64,000 bases of DNA from Takakia lepidozioides (taxonomy: Eukaryota; Streptophyta; Takakiopsida; Takakiales; Takakiaceae), in NCBI GenBank assembly GCA_030704615.1, contig CM060733.1, positions 32,426,001 through 32,490,000 on the forward strand, written 5' to 3'. Made by a program: the position numbers and the translations under genes. Below the pieces are notes generated by a model that saw nothing but the letters and a program-made list of their open reading frames with translations, had not been told where the DNA came from and did no database searches. Shown here piece after piece: positions 32,740 to 43,800 of this stretch (position 1 is its first letter; the number at the start of each line of letters is the position of its first letter).

Positions 32740-33530
32740 TGTTTCTAGAACCTGTTGTGGTCTACATGAGAGACAAATCTGGGGATGTCCCCCTTGTATG
32801 GCTGGGGGAAATGAGGACGTAATTGAAGGGCAGGTCTCTTCTCTTAGCCTGTGCACACAAGGGGACAAGATTTATGTTTCTCAAGGAACTCAGACTGATT
32901 AGAGTGGAGAGCAGTTGGACGAGTTGATTGCATACTGGGAGTCAGGCATTAGCAATAGACAACAAACTGCTGTAGTTGGCGTTGAGGGCCTCAATATTGC
33001 TTTGGACAATGAGAACTCTGTTGGAGCAAGCAGTTCTGCTGCAGTAGGTGAAATACCAAAGTGGGTGGAAGCTAGGCTTGGAACACAGCCAAAGACAGCC
33101 CCGGGGACCAAGGTGTTTAGCCACAAGGCCGTGGTGTACTGGAGCAGAGGAGCAGGAGCTACACAAGTTTTTGCAGCCGGACACCCTGCCCTCCACACGA
33201 GGCAACCACGAGCATTAGCAATGAAAAGTTTGTTCTGCTTGAAGGAGATGCAATCATTCGCAATGAGGACACTCGCAACCGTCTCAAAGCTTTCAAGTTG
33301 AGAGACTGTTAGACCCTACCTTTATTTTCTTTAGTGTTCAGTGAGCGGGAGATAGGGGAGTATTGCTTTGTCTCTACCTGGCAGAGAGAGGAGGAGGGTT
33401 GGTTAGAGCGAGCTACTGTAGCTTGGGATAAGGTTAGTAACAGGTTTCTGGACATAGATATACCTCCTACACCTTACTATCATGCAGAGCGAGGCACTTT
33501 GAGAGAAGTCTGGCAGTTGATAGCATAGAT
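32740..33530 (+). pseudogene. Uncharacterised gag-like coding region of the gypsy element
   Basis: Two frames (32915-33301 and 33334-33528) contain DELIAYWESGISNRQQT and YYHAERGTLREVWQLIA. I recognise no domain, but the position upstream of the nucleocapsid suggests gag. They are separated by a stop. Confidence 0.35.
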
Positions 33531-34013
33531 CAAGATTAGATCTTGCTTGGTCGGGCCTCTATTCTTCCCCTCCATCTTTTTACTATTTTCATTACTTTGT
33601 ACTTGTAGTTGTCAAAGCCTCTCTTGGTGGAGGCCAGTCAGTCCGGGGTTTTGGGCTGGGATATTCTGCAGGATCAGCACTGCAGATGGATTTTGGTGTG
33701 GGGGTGTTGTTGTTTTGATTTCTTGTGTTTGGATCCCCCCCAACGCCTGCATGCTTGACTATGCGCCATGTTGGTTTTGTGTGGGCGCTTGCTTTCATAG
33801 GGATTAGGCCGGATTTGATCACCGGTCAATCCTAGAGTATGTTGTCGGTGGTGAGGCTGGAGTGATGACCAGCAAGACCACCAATGTTTCTTCTATGGTG
33901 AGACTGGGTTGATGACTAGCCAACCATAGGAGTTCTTGCGGTGGATGCAGGTGCAGGTGCCCTGAGCCACTGGGATATGACCCAAATTCCATGGAGCTTA
34001 CAGAGGACCTCAG

Positions 34014-34295
34014 GTGCAGAGGCCAGTAGCATCTTTTGCAACCCAGCAGCAACCAGGGGTGATATGTTGGACATGTAGAGGACCTCATGTCAAGAAAGAT
34101 TGCCTAGAGAGTGGCAAAAGGCCGGCACAAGCACAGCCTGCACAGTTGCAGTGTGGGCATTGTGGCAAGTATGGGCATGGAGATGCCCAGTGTTATGACT
34201 TGCACCTTGAGTTGCGGCAAGGCCAGTTCCAAGGGAACTATGGTGCCCGAGGACGAGGTGGAGCACCTCAGAGAGGACGAGGTGGTCAGGCATGA
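34014..34295 (+). pseudogene. Gag nucleocapsid with two zinc knuckles
   Basis: The frame reads CWTCRGPHVKKDC (C-x2-C-x3-H-x4-C) and then CGHCGKYGHGDAQC (C-x2-C-x4-H-x4-C), followed by a Gly-Arg-rich tail (GARGRGGAPQRGRGGQ). This is the RNA-binding end of a retrotransposon Gag. The frame stops at 34295, so Gag is separated from Pol. Confidence 0.85.
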
Positions 34296-34534
34296 GGTGT
34301 GAGACGAGGGCAAGCACAGTATGGCCAAGGACATGGAGGTCAGGGCGTTGACCAAGGCATGGCAACCGGCTTCAGCAACTAGAGCAGAGGCTTGCTGCCA
34401 TGGCCACAGCTCAGGTGGTATCAGCTCCAAGACCTGAGGGTCCACCTCCTGTTCCTCCTCAGCAGCGTCATCCTGACGGAGGAGACAAAGGAGGCATGGG
34501 ATTTATGTGTGGGGCAGCACTACCACTAGTGTAG

Positions 34535-35545
34535 GTGGAGTCTGCTGCAGCCGTCACTCGAGGAGCAGCACGAGTTCCTGAGCCACGAGGTGCAGAGGTG
34601 AAGTTAGATCCACAGCGTGGGAAGGCAAGCCGTCAGGCTAGGTTGCCTCAATCATTCATCTTGGGAGAGACAGTGTCGACGACATCCATGGCACCTAGTT
34701 CTCGCCCGACAGATAAAGAGGCCGTTATTGTGCCATTGGGGAGAGCTACACGTACAGCACTAGCACCGGCTGCCAAGGCTAGTGCAACCAGTGTGTTGTT
34801 GGGGGCAGCCACCTCTGTGTGTCAAGCCCCACTGTTCTTGGCAACCATGATCGCGACGCCGGGGATAAGACCAGCTGTAGTGTTCAGACTAGCAGCAACA
34901 CTCTGCGAGAGTGGGGAGGTCACTTCATCTTTTGCGGAGTTAGTGGAAGGTATAGTGGCAGAGGGATCCTTGGATTTGAGGGTCAAGACTACCACGGCTG
35001 CGCCATGGCAAGCTGCAGCTGCCAGGTTGACAGAGCTGCCAGCTAGGCCAGCCTTTGAATGCGCAATGGTGACACCTGGCGTTGTCTTGTTAGACAACCA
35101 GGATGGCATTTTCTCTTTGAGTGGACCGGCAAGCAAGAGATACCGGCCACTGCGGGTCTTGTTAGACTCGGGAGCTCAGTCACTGATGTTGGGCAGAGCT
35201 GCTATTGCAGGTTTGGGCCTCATGGAAGCGGATATGGAGCCTTGTCCTTTCCAGATACATACATCTCTGGGAGGATCAGAGCAGGCTCGGGGCATGACAC
35301 GGCGTGAGTTGGTCATTAGACTACAGCTGGATCATCCTATAGATGGCTCAGTGATGCGAGCCAAGGCCATTGTGACAGATGCGGTCTCTTACGATGTCCT
35401 CGTTGGTGGGGCAATGGTATATCCCATGGGCTTCACCCTGGATTTTTGGGATGAGTCAATATCCTACATGCCTGGATGGCAGTCAGGGGATGGTCGTCGT
35501 GTACAACTCCCTGTGACCTTCATTGGGGGTGTTGCTGCTGCCTAG
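34535..35545 (+). CDS. Gypsy protease region
   Basis: A 336-codon frame. Near residue 205, RVLLDSGAQSLMLGRAAI has the DSGA active site of a retroviral-type aspartic protease, flanked by LMLG. The second half continues with ELVIRLQLDH and TDAVSYDVLVGGAMV, the usual DVL-G flap end. The N-terminal 150 residues are Ala-rich without a known domain. The frame ends at 35545, just before the methyltransferase frame. Confidence 0.75.
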   Translation: MESAAAVTRGAARVPEPRGAEVKLDPQRGKASRQARLPQSFILGETVSTTSMAPSSRPTDKEAVIVPLGRATRTALAPAAKASATSVLLGAATSVCQAPLFLATMIATPGIRPAVVFRLAATLCESGEVTSSFAELVEGIVAEGSLDLRVKTTTAAPWQAAAARLTELPARPAFECAMVTPGVVLLDNQDGIFSLSGPASKRYRPLRVLLDSGAQSLMLGRAAIAGLGLMEADMEPCPFQIHTSLGGSEQARGMTRRELVIRLQLDHPIDGSVMRAKAIVTDAVSYDVLVGGAMVYPMGFTLDFWDESISYMPGWQSGDGRRVQLPVTFIGGVAAA

Positions 35546-35615
35546 CGGGGCAAGATGCCAACACTAGCAGCCTTCACAGCTGCAGTTAGTTGGCCTGGAG
35601 AGTTGCTGGAGGGCA

Positions 35616-36882
35616 ATGCCCATGCAGAGGATGTGCCACTTCCAGCAGAGCAGGATGACATGCATGGTACGACGGAGTTGCCTGCCATGGTTGCTCACAC
35701 TTCATTGTGGGGTACGAGCAAGGATTTGTAACAGGCTACTGACAGGTGCAACAAGCCTGGTTAGAGGCCTTCGTACCGTCAGGAGAGGAGGAGAGTGCGG
35801 TGATTGCACCAGGACCACCTCAGTTGTCCCGCTAGGCAAGATGTGGCAGTGCCCGGATGAAGGCATATGCCTTCTGGACTTGTTTGGCGGGATCAGCACT
35901 GGATTGGCTGCAGTGCTGCAGGCAGGTGTACGAGTTCGACGTTACCTATATGTGGAGAGGGATGAAACTGCACGACGCGTCTCACTGTGCCATGTTGCTC
36001 AATTGGTGCAGCAGTACCCTGATTTGTTGCCAGTGTCTGCAGTTTGTGGATACCAACAAGCATTGCCAGCAGACATCTCTTTGCTGGGGGCGCATGGTTT
36101 GGAGCGGGTTGACCCTATTCACTTGGTAGTGGCAAGCTGGCCCTGTCAAGAGCATTCATCAGCCGGGCATGACATGGGTTACACGACTCAAGGTCACGCC
36201 TGTTTTGGGAAATGTTGAGGGTCTTACGCTATTTACAACTTCAGCAGACAGACTCTCCAACATATATCTTGGAGAATGTGCCATTGATGGATGATTCTCG
36301 GGCCAAGGTAATGGCCAGTGTGCATCAAGTGCGGTCTTGGTTTGGGTCAGCAGTGTTGCTGGATGCAGCTACAGTGGGGTCACAGGCTCATCGCCCACGA
36401 CTATGGTGGACCAACTTGATGTCACCTGCACTGCTCAAACGTGCATTTGAGGGGTGCAGTGGCCACCACACCTGACGGTGGATAGCATTTTGGACATAGG
36501 GAGACAGTCTTAGCGTGTGAGACACGATGACCGATCACCTTTGGCAGTGGTCAATAAGGTGGGTCACCCACGAGCCGCATTGCCTACACTGCTCAGTTTT
36601 CTAGGATCCCATGTTTTTCGGGATGGTGGACCTGGCCTCTTGTGGGATAGCCAGTTGCACCAATTAGTGGAGCCCAATGCTGACGAGCGCGAGCGGACGA
36701 TGGGTTTTACCACTGGTACCATAGCGGTGCCATCTCTTTCTGAGGCATCACGTCGTCAGGTGTTGGGGCAAGCAATGGATCTCAATTGCTTGACCTGGAT
36801 TATCAGCTTGGCTATGGCTGAGCAGCGTCGAGTACGGAGTACACATCCCGTGATGGTCTCCTTGCCTACCGAGACGGTATAG
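35616..36882 (+). pseudogene. Cytosine-5 DNA methyltransferase domain (DNMT3-like order)
   Basis: Three frames carry the methyltransferase motifs in canonical order. Motif I is LLDLFGGISTGLAA (about 35870), followed by YVERDE. Motif IV is VASWPCQEHS with the catalytic Cys. Motif VI is YILENVPLMDD (about 36265). Motif VIII is QAHRPRLWW. Motifs IX/X are RERTMGF and ASRRQVLGQAMD (about 36750). The order is not the permuted DRM order, so it is closer to DNMT3 or a similar lineage. A frameshift near 36212 and another near 36480 break it, and two stops precede motif I. The enzyme would methylate cytosine in DNA; in a retrotransposon it might methylate the element's own copies or host targets. Confidence 0.85.
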
Positions 36883-37239
36883 GCAGCGAGTGGGGGCGAA
36901 CAGGTGAGGACCACGAGATGCAGCCCGCATCCACGGCACACGTGGGAGGTGCTCGAGGTTCAAAAAGAGTTGGCAGCCAAGGCGGCCGTGATGGATGAGG
37001 TTGGGGATTTTTCTCAGGTTGAGGAGGTCCTCAAGGATGGGATGATGGGGCATGATGAGACATTGTCATTGACAGAGGAGGCAGTGGTCACTGCTCAAGA
37101 GGTTGTAGCATAGCAACCACGGGACGCGTCTTCTACGTCTAAGCCTGCTCGACTCAAGGTTGCAGTCACGGAGGACAACTGGGAGCCTGATGTTGGACCT
37201 ATAGTCACCGGAGGAGAAAGACGACATATACGGCGGTTC

Positions 37240-37991
37240 TTGAGGGCTTACAGGAACTTCTTTGCCTTCAGTTTGAAGGACTTAGGAGCACTGAAGGGTC
37301 AAGAGATTCGCATTGAATTGGCTACTGACACGCCAATCTTTTGGAGACCCTATAGATACAGTGACATGGAGAGGTCCTTGATTCAGATGAGAACTCAGGA
37401 CCTTTGGGAGGCTGGTTTGGTGGAGCTATCTGGGGGAGAGTATGCTTCAGCCACAGTGATGCCAGCCAAGAAGGATGTCTATGGCAATTGGACGGAGAGA
37501 CGTATGTGCGGTGATTACCGGCCTGTAAATCGTCAGACCAAGTCCGATAGGTATGCCATGCCGACACTAGAGGAGATCTTTGATGCCATTGGGCATGCCA
37601 AGGTCTTTAACACTTTGGATTTACGATCCGGATATCACCAATTGCCGATCAAGGAGGCGGATAAGCAAAAGACGACATTCTGGGGGATCAATGAGCACGG
37701 GAAGGATTGCCTATACCAGTGGCGGTTCTTACCATTTGGGCTTAAGAATGCTCCGGCAGAGTTTCAGAGAGTCATGGACAGGATTCTAGCAGGGTGGAGT
37801 TTGCTCGGTGCTACATAGATGACATCATCATCTTTAGTGCTACGGTGGAGAAGCATGAGAGACACCTTCAGGTGATATTTGAGCGCTTGAGGGCGCACGG
37901 ATTGAAGTTACATCCGGGGATGTGCAAGTTTTTCCACAACCAAATTGAGTATCTGGGTCACATGATATATCCTGGAGGATTGGGGATATAG
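37240..37991 (+). pseudogene. Gypsy reverse transcriptase
   Basis: The first frame has GGEYASATVMPAKKD, RMCGDYRPVNRQT, FNTLDLRSGYHQLPI and RFLPFGLKNAPAEFQ. A one-base shift at about 37795 leads to CYIDDIIIFS, the catalytic box, and EYLGHMIYPGG. A TAG follows at 37989-37991, in a place where Gln or similar is usual. All seven RT blocks can be followed, but the frame is broken. Confidence 0.9.
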
Positions 37992-38597
37992 CAGACTAAG
38001 GTAGAGTCCATTGCACAGATTCCACGCCCCACGGATGTGAGCCGAGTTCAAGCTTTTATGGGGTTAGCAAACTATTATAGACGGTTTGTTAAGGGATTTA
38101 GTGCCATTGCAAAGGCTCTAACCAAACTGACCAAGGTCAACCAGGAGTGGCAGTGGGAAGATGAGCAAGAACAAGCTTTTTAAGAACTCAAGGCGAGGTT
38201 GACCTCGGCGCCCATCTTGAGACGACCTATCAGGGGGCGTCCTTTTCAGCTGCATACAGATTGGAGCATGCTGGGGCTTGGAGCGGTGCTCACACAGGTG
38301 GATGATGAGGGAAGAGAGTTCGTAGTGGCTTATGCTAGCCGCTCAAACAACGCTGCAGAGTCTAAGTATAGCTCATATGAGGGAGAATGCTTAGCTGCAG
38401 TGTGGGCCGTGGCACACTTCAGGTGCTATCTATACGACAATCTCTTCACCCTTGTCATGGATCACCAACCACTCAAGTGGTTGATGGAGTCAGACAAGCT
38501 TTCGGGGAAGCTTGCACGGTGGGCACTCATCCTTCAAGAGTATGACTTTCAGGTTGTGCATCGACCGGGTTTGGTCATCGGGATGCAAATGGGTTGA
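37992..38597 (+). pseudogene. Gypsy RNase H
   Basis: After RT the frame reads FMGLANYYRRFVKGFS, a TAA near 38181, then HTDWSMLGLGAVLTQ, YEGECLAAVWAV and MDHQPLKW. These hold the Asp, Glu and Asp of the RNase H active site. The frame closes at 38597 (IGMQMG) just before the integrase linker. Confidence 0.85.
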
Positions 38598-39540
38598 GTC
38601 GCAATCCATGCACGAGCCAGCAGGATGACACTGGAGCTTGGTGGCATGGTGAGACGGACGAGGAGATGGTGCCCGGATGGCATGCATCTGCATTTCTGTG
38701 TAACTTGGTAGCGGAAGGCCAGGTTCGACCTGCAACAGGGATGACTATAGATCAAGTGTCTGAGGACCCTGAGGCCAGCAATGAGCAAGGTGGCGCCAAA
38801 GATATACATGAGGATTCAGTTGTGTTGGACTACCTCCGCACTGGAGACACGGCAGCCACTGTGACTGCCAAAGAGAGGGATCGGATCCTACAACGAGCCA
38901 AGAGGTTCAAGTGGGAGGAGACACACCTGCTCCGAGTGTGGGAGGATGGTCGAGTGATGATTGGCCTCACCCAACACAACGGGCACGTTTAGTGCGGCAT
39001 GACCATGAGGAGTTGGGGCATTTTGGGGTGCGACGCACTCATAGTCTACTGCAGGGGCAGTATTGGTGGCGTGCTATGCACACAGAGGTGCAACAATTTG
39101 TGGCTAGGTGCATGGTGTGTGACAGGGTGCATGCTTCATTCAACGCCCCTACTCCACAATTGCACCCTCTTCCCATCATGGGATTGGGCTACAGGTAGAG
39201 TCTTGACTTCGCAGGGCCATTGCCATTGACCATGCGCCACAACAAGTATGTGTTGGTGATGGTGGAGCACTTCTCCAAGTGGATCGAGTTGGTTCTATTG
39301 CCTGATAAGGCTAGTGAGGGAGCTGCGTATGTATTCTTGGATTGTGTACTTAGCCGATTCGGTGCTCCAGCTGAGGTACTCACGGACCAAGGGAGAGAGT
39401 TCTTAGGGGAGTTTCAGGCTTTGTGTGACAAGGCCTTGGTAGACCACCGCACCACTTCTCGGGATCATCCTGAGGCCGATGGCTTGGCAGAGAGGGTTGT
39501 TCAGACAGTAAAGAGGGGTTTGCGCAAGTATGGCTTGTAG
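38594..39540 (+). pseudogene. Gypsy integrase
   Basis: The H2C2 zinc region is HDHEELGHFGVRRTH and ARCMVCDRVHASF. The catalytic core has LDFAGPLPLT (Asp), LTDQGREFLGEF (Asp) and HPEADGLAERVVQ (Glu), spaced as in the DD35E family. A TAG near 39198 and another at 39538 interrupt the frame. Key acidic residues are all present. Confidence 0.85.
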
Positions 39541-40007
39541 AAGGGACACCTAGGAGATTGGGACCTTCAGTTACCCTGGTTAGCCATGGGTTACAGGTTC
39601 AGCAAGCAAGCATCACTTGCCTCCTTCTCACCATACTTTCTTCTCTTTGGCTGAGAGCCGGATTTGCTATATCCATTCGTAGAGAAGCTGCTACAGTTCT
39701 TAACCTTGATGATCCGGACGTGTGGGCACGTGCATGTGATCAGCGTGCAGAGTTGTTCAAGAAAGTCATGCCCATGGCTTTCGAGAATCTTGCCATTGCA
39801 CAACATCGTGATACGTTGAGGTATGCTACCATACGTGGTGGGGGCTATCGTCCTGGGATCTGGAGATTTAACCCTGGTGACTATGTTTATCTGCAGCAGA
39901 CTGCTCCTACGACCTTGGATGTGACTGCAAGACGTATGGGATGTTTGACTCCACCTCTTGAGTTGGTTCCTGATGGGGATTGGTTATGTCCGCATTGCAT
40001 TGGATAG
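39541..40007 (+). pseudogene. Integrase C-terminus with a half PHD finger
   Basis: The region reads GDYVYLQQTAPTTLDVTARR, typical of some green-lineage gypsy integrases, then directly MGCLTPPLELVPDGDWLCPH and C. The second part is the C-terminal half of a PHD finger (CL-x-PPL-x2-P-x-GDW-x-CP-x2-C). The first half, which would hold the earlier zinc ligands, is missing, so an internal deletion is likely. Confidence 0.6.
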
Positions 40008-40264
40008 TGGGAGTGGATACAACCATGGAAGGCTAACAAGAAATGCAAGGCCAAGCTACTAGGAGACCTTGAACACACGAGATCCTGGCTCAAGTTCACA
40101 GATTGCAAGACGGCGACTAACGATGGGGCTACCTTGTACCCGGCCTCTTGGTCTATACAGTTTGAGTACAATAGGGACAGTGATAGAGGACTTAGTACGG
40201 CTGTGGCTATTACATCTTGTAGCTATCTGGAGTTAAAGGGACCTATCCACCAGCTAGGGGGGCG

Positions 40265-40353
40265 ATTGTGGCAGACTACTTTATTGTCCATATATGTGTG
40301 GTGTAGTTTGGACAGCGATGTAGTTGTGTAGCGATACATATGCACACGACAGC
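40265..40353 (+). repeat. 88-bp direct repeat, copy upstream of the 3' LTR
   Basis: Begins TTGTGGCAGACTACTTTATT and ends GCACACGAC. It is repeated nearly unchanged at 40710-40797, right after the LTR. Confidence 0.85.
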
Positions 40354-40709
40354 TGTCAAGTTAAGTAAACACAGTGTGAAACTAACTAGAATAAAGCTAG
40401 TTATTTGTATTTAACACTTGGATTTAGTTCAAGTGTTAAGTCAGGTGTCAAGTTTAGCTTGATACCTGAACCATCTTATCTTCACGAGAGCGTCAGTCGT
40501 GCGGCTCATCTCTCTCGAGTTGAGCCTGCACGACCAAGCTCCCTCGCTGCTTAGCATCTGAGTGTACTTATGGAGGGAGAGTAGGATGTTGTGGGGTGGA
40601 GTCCCCATAGCTTGGGGTGCACCTGGCTCGACTCTTATTTTAACGAGTGATTGTATTGTATTTCGTGTTTTGTGTCAACAGAGACAATGTGAGTTTAGTT
40701 TTCATATCA
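40354..40709 (+). repeat. 3' LTR of the gypsy element
   Basis: Same 356-bp length and ends as 30228-30583, with a few substitutions. Confidence 0.9.
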
Positions 40710-40797
40710 TTGTGGCAGACTACTTTATTGTCCATATATGTGTGGTGTAGTTTGGACAGCGATGTAGTTGTGTAGCGATACGTATGCGCACGACACA
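40710..40797 (+). repeat. 88-bp direct repeat, copy downstream of the 3' LTR
   Basis: Near-identical to 40265-40353. It lies outside the LTR, which is not expected for a simple insertion. Confidence 0.85.
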
Positions 40798-40833
40798 TTT
40801 ATAATGCTTAAAGACACCATAAATCTCCAGGTG

Positions 40834-43800
40834 TCATTCGTTACCTACATCCAAATTGACATGTTGGGAGACACTTTGAGAGCGAGTTGGGCTCTGAGTT
40901 CGGCCTCTGCCTCCGCTGTTTTTTCTGGGAGACGGGCTTTTAGTCCTGGCTTTGTCACCACTGTCCATTTTTGCGGGGGACGGGCTCTTAGTCCTCCCTT
41001 TGTGTCCGCTGTCTTTTGTGGGACACGGGCTCTTTGTCCTCGCTCTCTCTACCATCTCTTTGGCGGGAGACGGGGACATTGGCGCCGGCTCGTCCCCTTC
41101 TACAGGTTTGAACCAGTCGTCTGCACTCCCAATAAAATTGCCGCGCACCTCGATTGAGCTCACCTCCGCACCCCTTGATGGTGAAGCAAGATTACTCTTA
41201 GTTCTCTCGCTTGAACTCGACGAATCCCCATCCAGAATCACGACATTGTGGACCGCAACGTCTTGGGTGATGTTCTCGATACCATCATGTGACTGAGTTC
41301 TGAAGTCTTGAATCACATCTAGGTGTCCAGCCTCCCAACTGTTGGCATTGTCACCATCGTGGCCCTCTTTGTCCCCGTTACCATCGATGCCCTCGTCCTC
41401 CTCTCCGTGTTCAGAATGTCCGCCTCCTTCTTCCAAGTCTTCATCTTCCTCCTCCTCATCCTCATCATCGTCTCCGCCGTCAACCTCTTCAGCAACATTG
41501 TCATTCTCAATTTGAAGCTTTTTAAAATTTGCTTCAACTTTTTCTTTGCAAAACTTTTTTTTGGTTGAGTGGTTGATGTCAAGCACTCGAATATTTCTTG
41601 CCTACAGATAAACCCAGTCAGTAAAACGGAGGACGTGTTTGATCAAAAATGTAAAATTCGTATTTAAAATGCGAAAAGGTTTTACACTTACATGAAGGGC
41701 GTACGTCAACATCACGCCTCCGATAGCGGACATCCCGTCTCGACAAAACAGGGAGGCCAAATAGTCGTATGTGTTAGCTTGTAGCTCATGATTATAAGTC
41801 ATGCACTCTTCTTCAAAAGCTGATGGCTTCTCAGAGGGCCCTTCCAGAATCGGCTGTATTGGCTCGATTAACAATACGGTGGAGATGTGCTCGTCCGGAT
41901 TTTGCATCTCCTCAGTTGTCGCTGGAAAAACATAGTCCAGGCACAGTACAGTCCAAGAGAAAGTCTTCGTGCTGTTTTTGTAAATATTTTCATACTCTCC
42001 CGGAACATAAAATCCCTGACGGACAAGATACGATGTTCTTCCGGGACCATTTTGGATGTAGAAGACCAGATTGGCCGAGGACGGTTGCATTGAGAAGAAA
42101 AAACAAAAGCACTTGTGTTCATTTTCTGAGCCACAAAGGCCTCCAATATGTTCACATAATCCTTGGACTCAAATACGACATAGTCGTCTTCAGAAACTGT
42201 ATTGACGAACACCATCGCTATGTTGTCAAACCGTTTCTTCGGTGCGAGTCACAGACGGGACTTGGCATCGGTGAATTTTGTTTCTCCACCCATGATAGCG
42301 TAATGAGTCTTGAAACTCGCTGAAATAATCGCCATGGCATCCTCTCTATCCTCATAAGCTTTCTTGATGGAGGACACGTACTTAACAAAAGCGGCCGTGA
42401 GTGGTTTTGTCTCCATGTTCATCTTGATCTTGCTTTGGATGTAATCCGTCCCCAGTTTGTCTTTAAATGTTGAGAACTCTGCCTTATTGAAGTGGTACTT
42501 TCTCTTCACTTCATGCCACTCGTCCTTAGTGTACGGTTCCGTGCACTGTTTGCTCCTCCACCCCAACACTTCCATCACATCGTCGACAATAAACCGGCGC
42601 ATTTTCATGTCGTCTATGTACTTGGTCATGCCTTGAATTGATTTGTCTTGACCTTTGTAATCTCGAATGGTCAATTTCAGGTCTAGGATTTTCTGCACAA
42701 CTTTTATCAGCTGCCATCTGTTCAACCCTTGCAGCTTTGCGATAGCAGATTTCATGAGCTGTTGCTGTTCACCCTTGTACTGTATCCCAAGCGGGTCGAG
42801 TAGCTTTCTCTGCTCCCAGTTTTTGAAAACATCTTCCCAGATCTTCCGAACGTCGTTGTCGCAAAGTACCAGGACCATTGCCTCCTTAATGCTACCCATT
42901 TCAAGTATCAAATGACAGGCAAACATGAACTCCTGCACATTCATTCAGGGATAAATTAGTTGTCACTCCGACAACCGAAGTATTCTTTAGCATAAAATGA
43001 ATGTGAATAGTAGATTTTGATTCCATAAATGCATACCTTCCATTGTTTCGTCTCGGACTTGGTGGTTTGATCGTTGTATTTCTTTGGCTTCCCCCTCAGG
43101 TTGAATAACATTCGCGCATGCGCAACTTTCTCCGGCATTGTTGTATCAAACTTTTGCGCCTTATTGGGATCGTTGAGGAGCTTTGACAACTTCAGGAGCC
43201 TTTGTTCATCGGTAGACCATACAATCTTCGTAGGCCACTCCCGGTAGTACTCCTTCACTTCGCTGTCGGCAAGATCCTCGAGAAGTTCCTGCTACAGTTA
43301 ATGTAAAATGGGTGAGAGAGTTGAAAGTGTGGGGATATATCCAATTTTGTAGTTCAACACCAACCTCCACTGCCCAGTGGAGGTTCGTTAAAAGAGAGGT
43401 CTGGGAGGAAATGAAGTCCATTACCTTTGCTACCACGATGGTGTGTTGTCCACCAATTACGAAAAACCTTGATATGTCCATCTCCTTCCATTGCTTCGGT
43501 CGCGATGAAGCAATCTTCTCTGGATTGGAAGGGTTGATTGGCGCAAGATACACCGGATGTTTGGAGTCGAACACATGAAGTTGGAAGAGTCGCCCTTTCA
43601 CTTCGTCCTTATGCTTGATATTTAACGGCCTGTAAACCATGCTCCTTGGAGCTAGTTCCATCATGGAAACCTTCACAAGGAAGGTACTCTCGAATCCGAA
43701 TGGAAATACATCATTGTATTTCTTCGTGAGCCTCTCCTCCATCTTCTCGCATTTTTCATTATCAAAAATCTCCCCAGCTTTAGGTCTCTTGTTATCTAAC

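Larger units (their letters stand above)
30228..40709 (+). mobile_element. Ty3/gypsy retrotransposon with an embedded DNA methyltransferase
   Basis: Two matching 356-bp LTRs enclose zinc-knuckle gag, aspartic protease, cytosine-5 methyltransferase, reverse transcriptase, RNase H, H2C2 integrase and a PHD remnant, in that order. Integrase after RT marks it as Ty3/gypsy. Host-gene remnants occupy the space between the 5' LTR and gag. A conventional primer site was not recognised right after the 5' LTR, and the 5' and 3' flanks do not show a clear target-site duplication. Several in-frame stops and frameshifts show it is no longer autonomous. Confidence 0.85.

Noticed and set aside
35616-36882. 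Plant DRM-type methyltransferase gene of the host
   Set aside because: Motif order is canonical rather than permuted, and the domain lies between protease and RT of one element on the same strand.
30223-40714. 5-bp target-site duplication of the gypsy element
   Set aside because: CCATT before the 5' LTR and TTGTG after the 3' LTR do not match.
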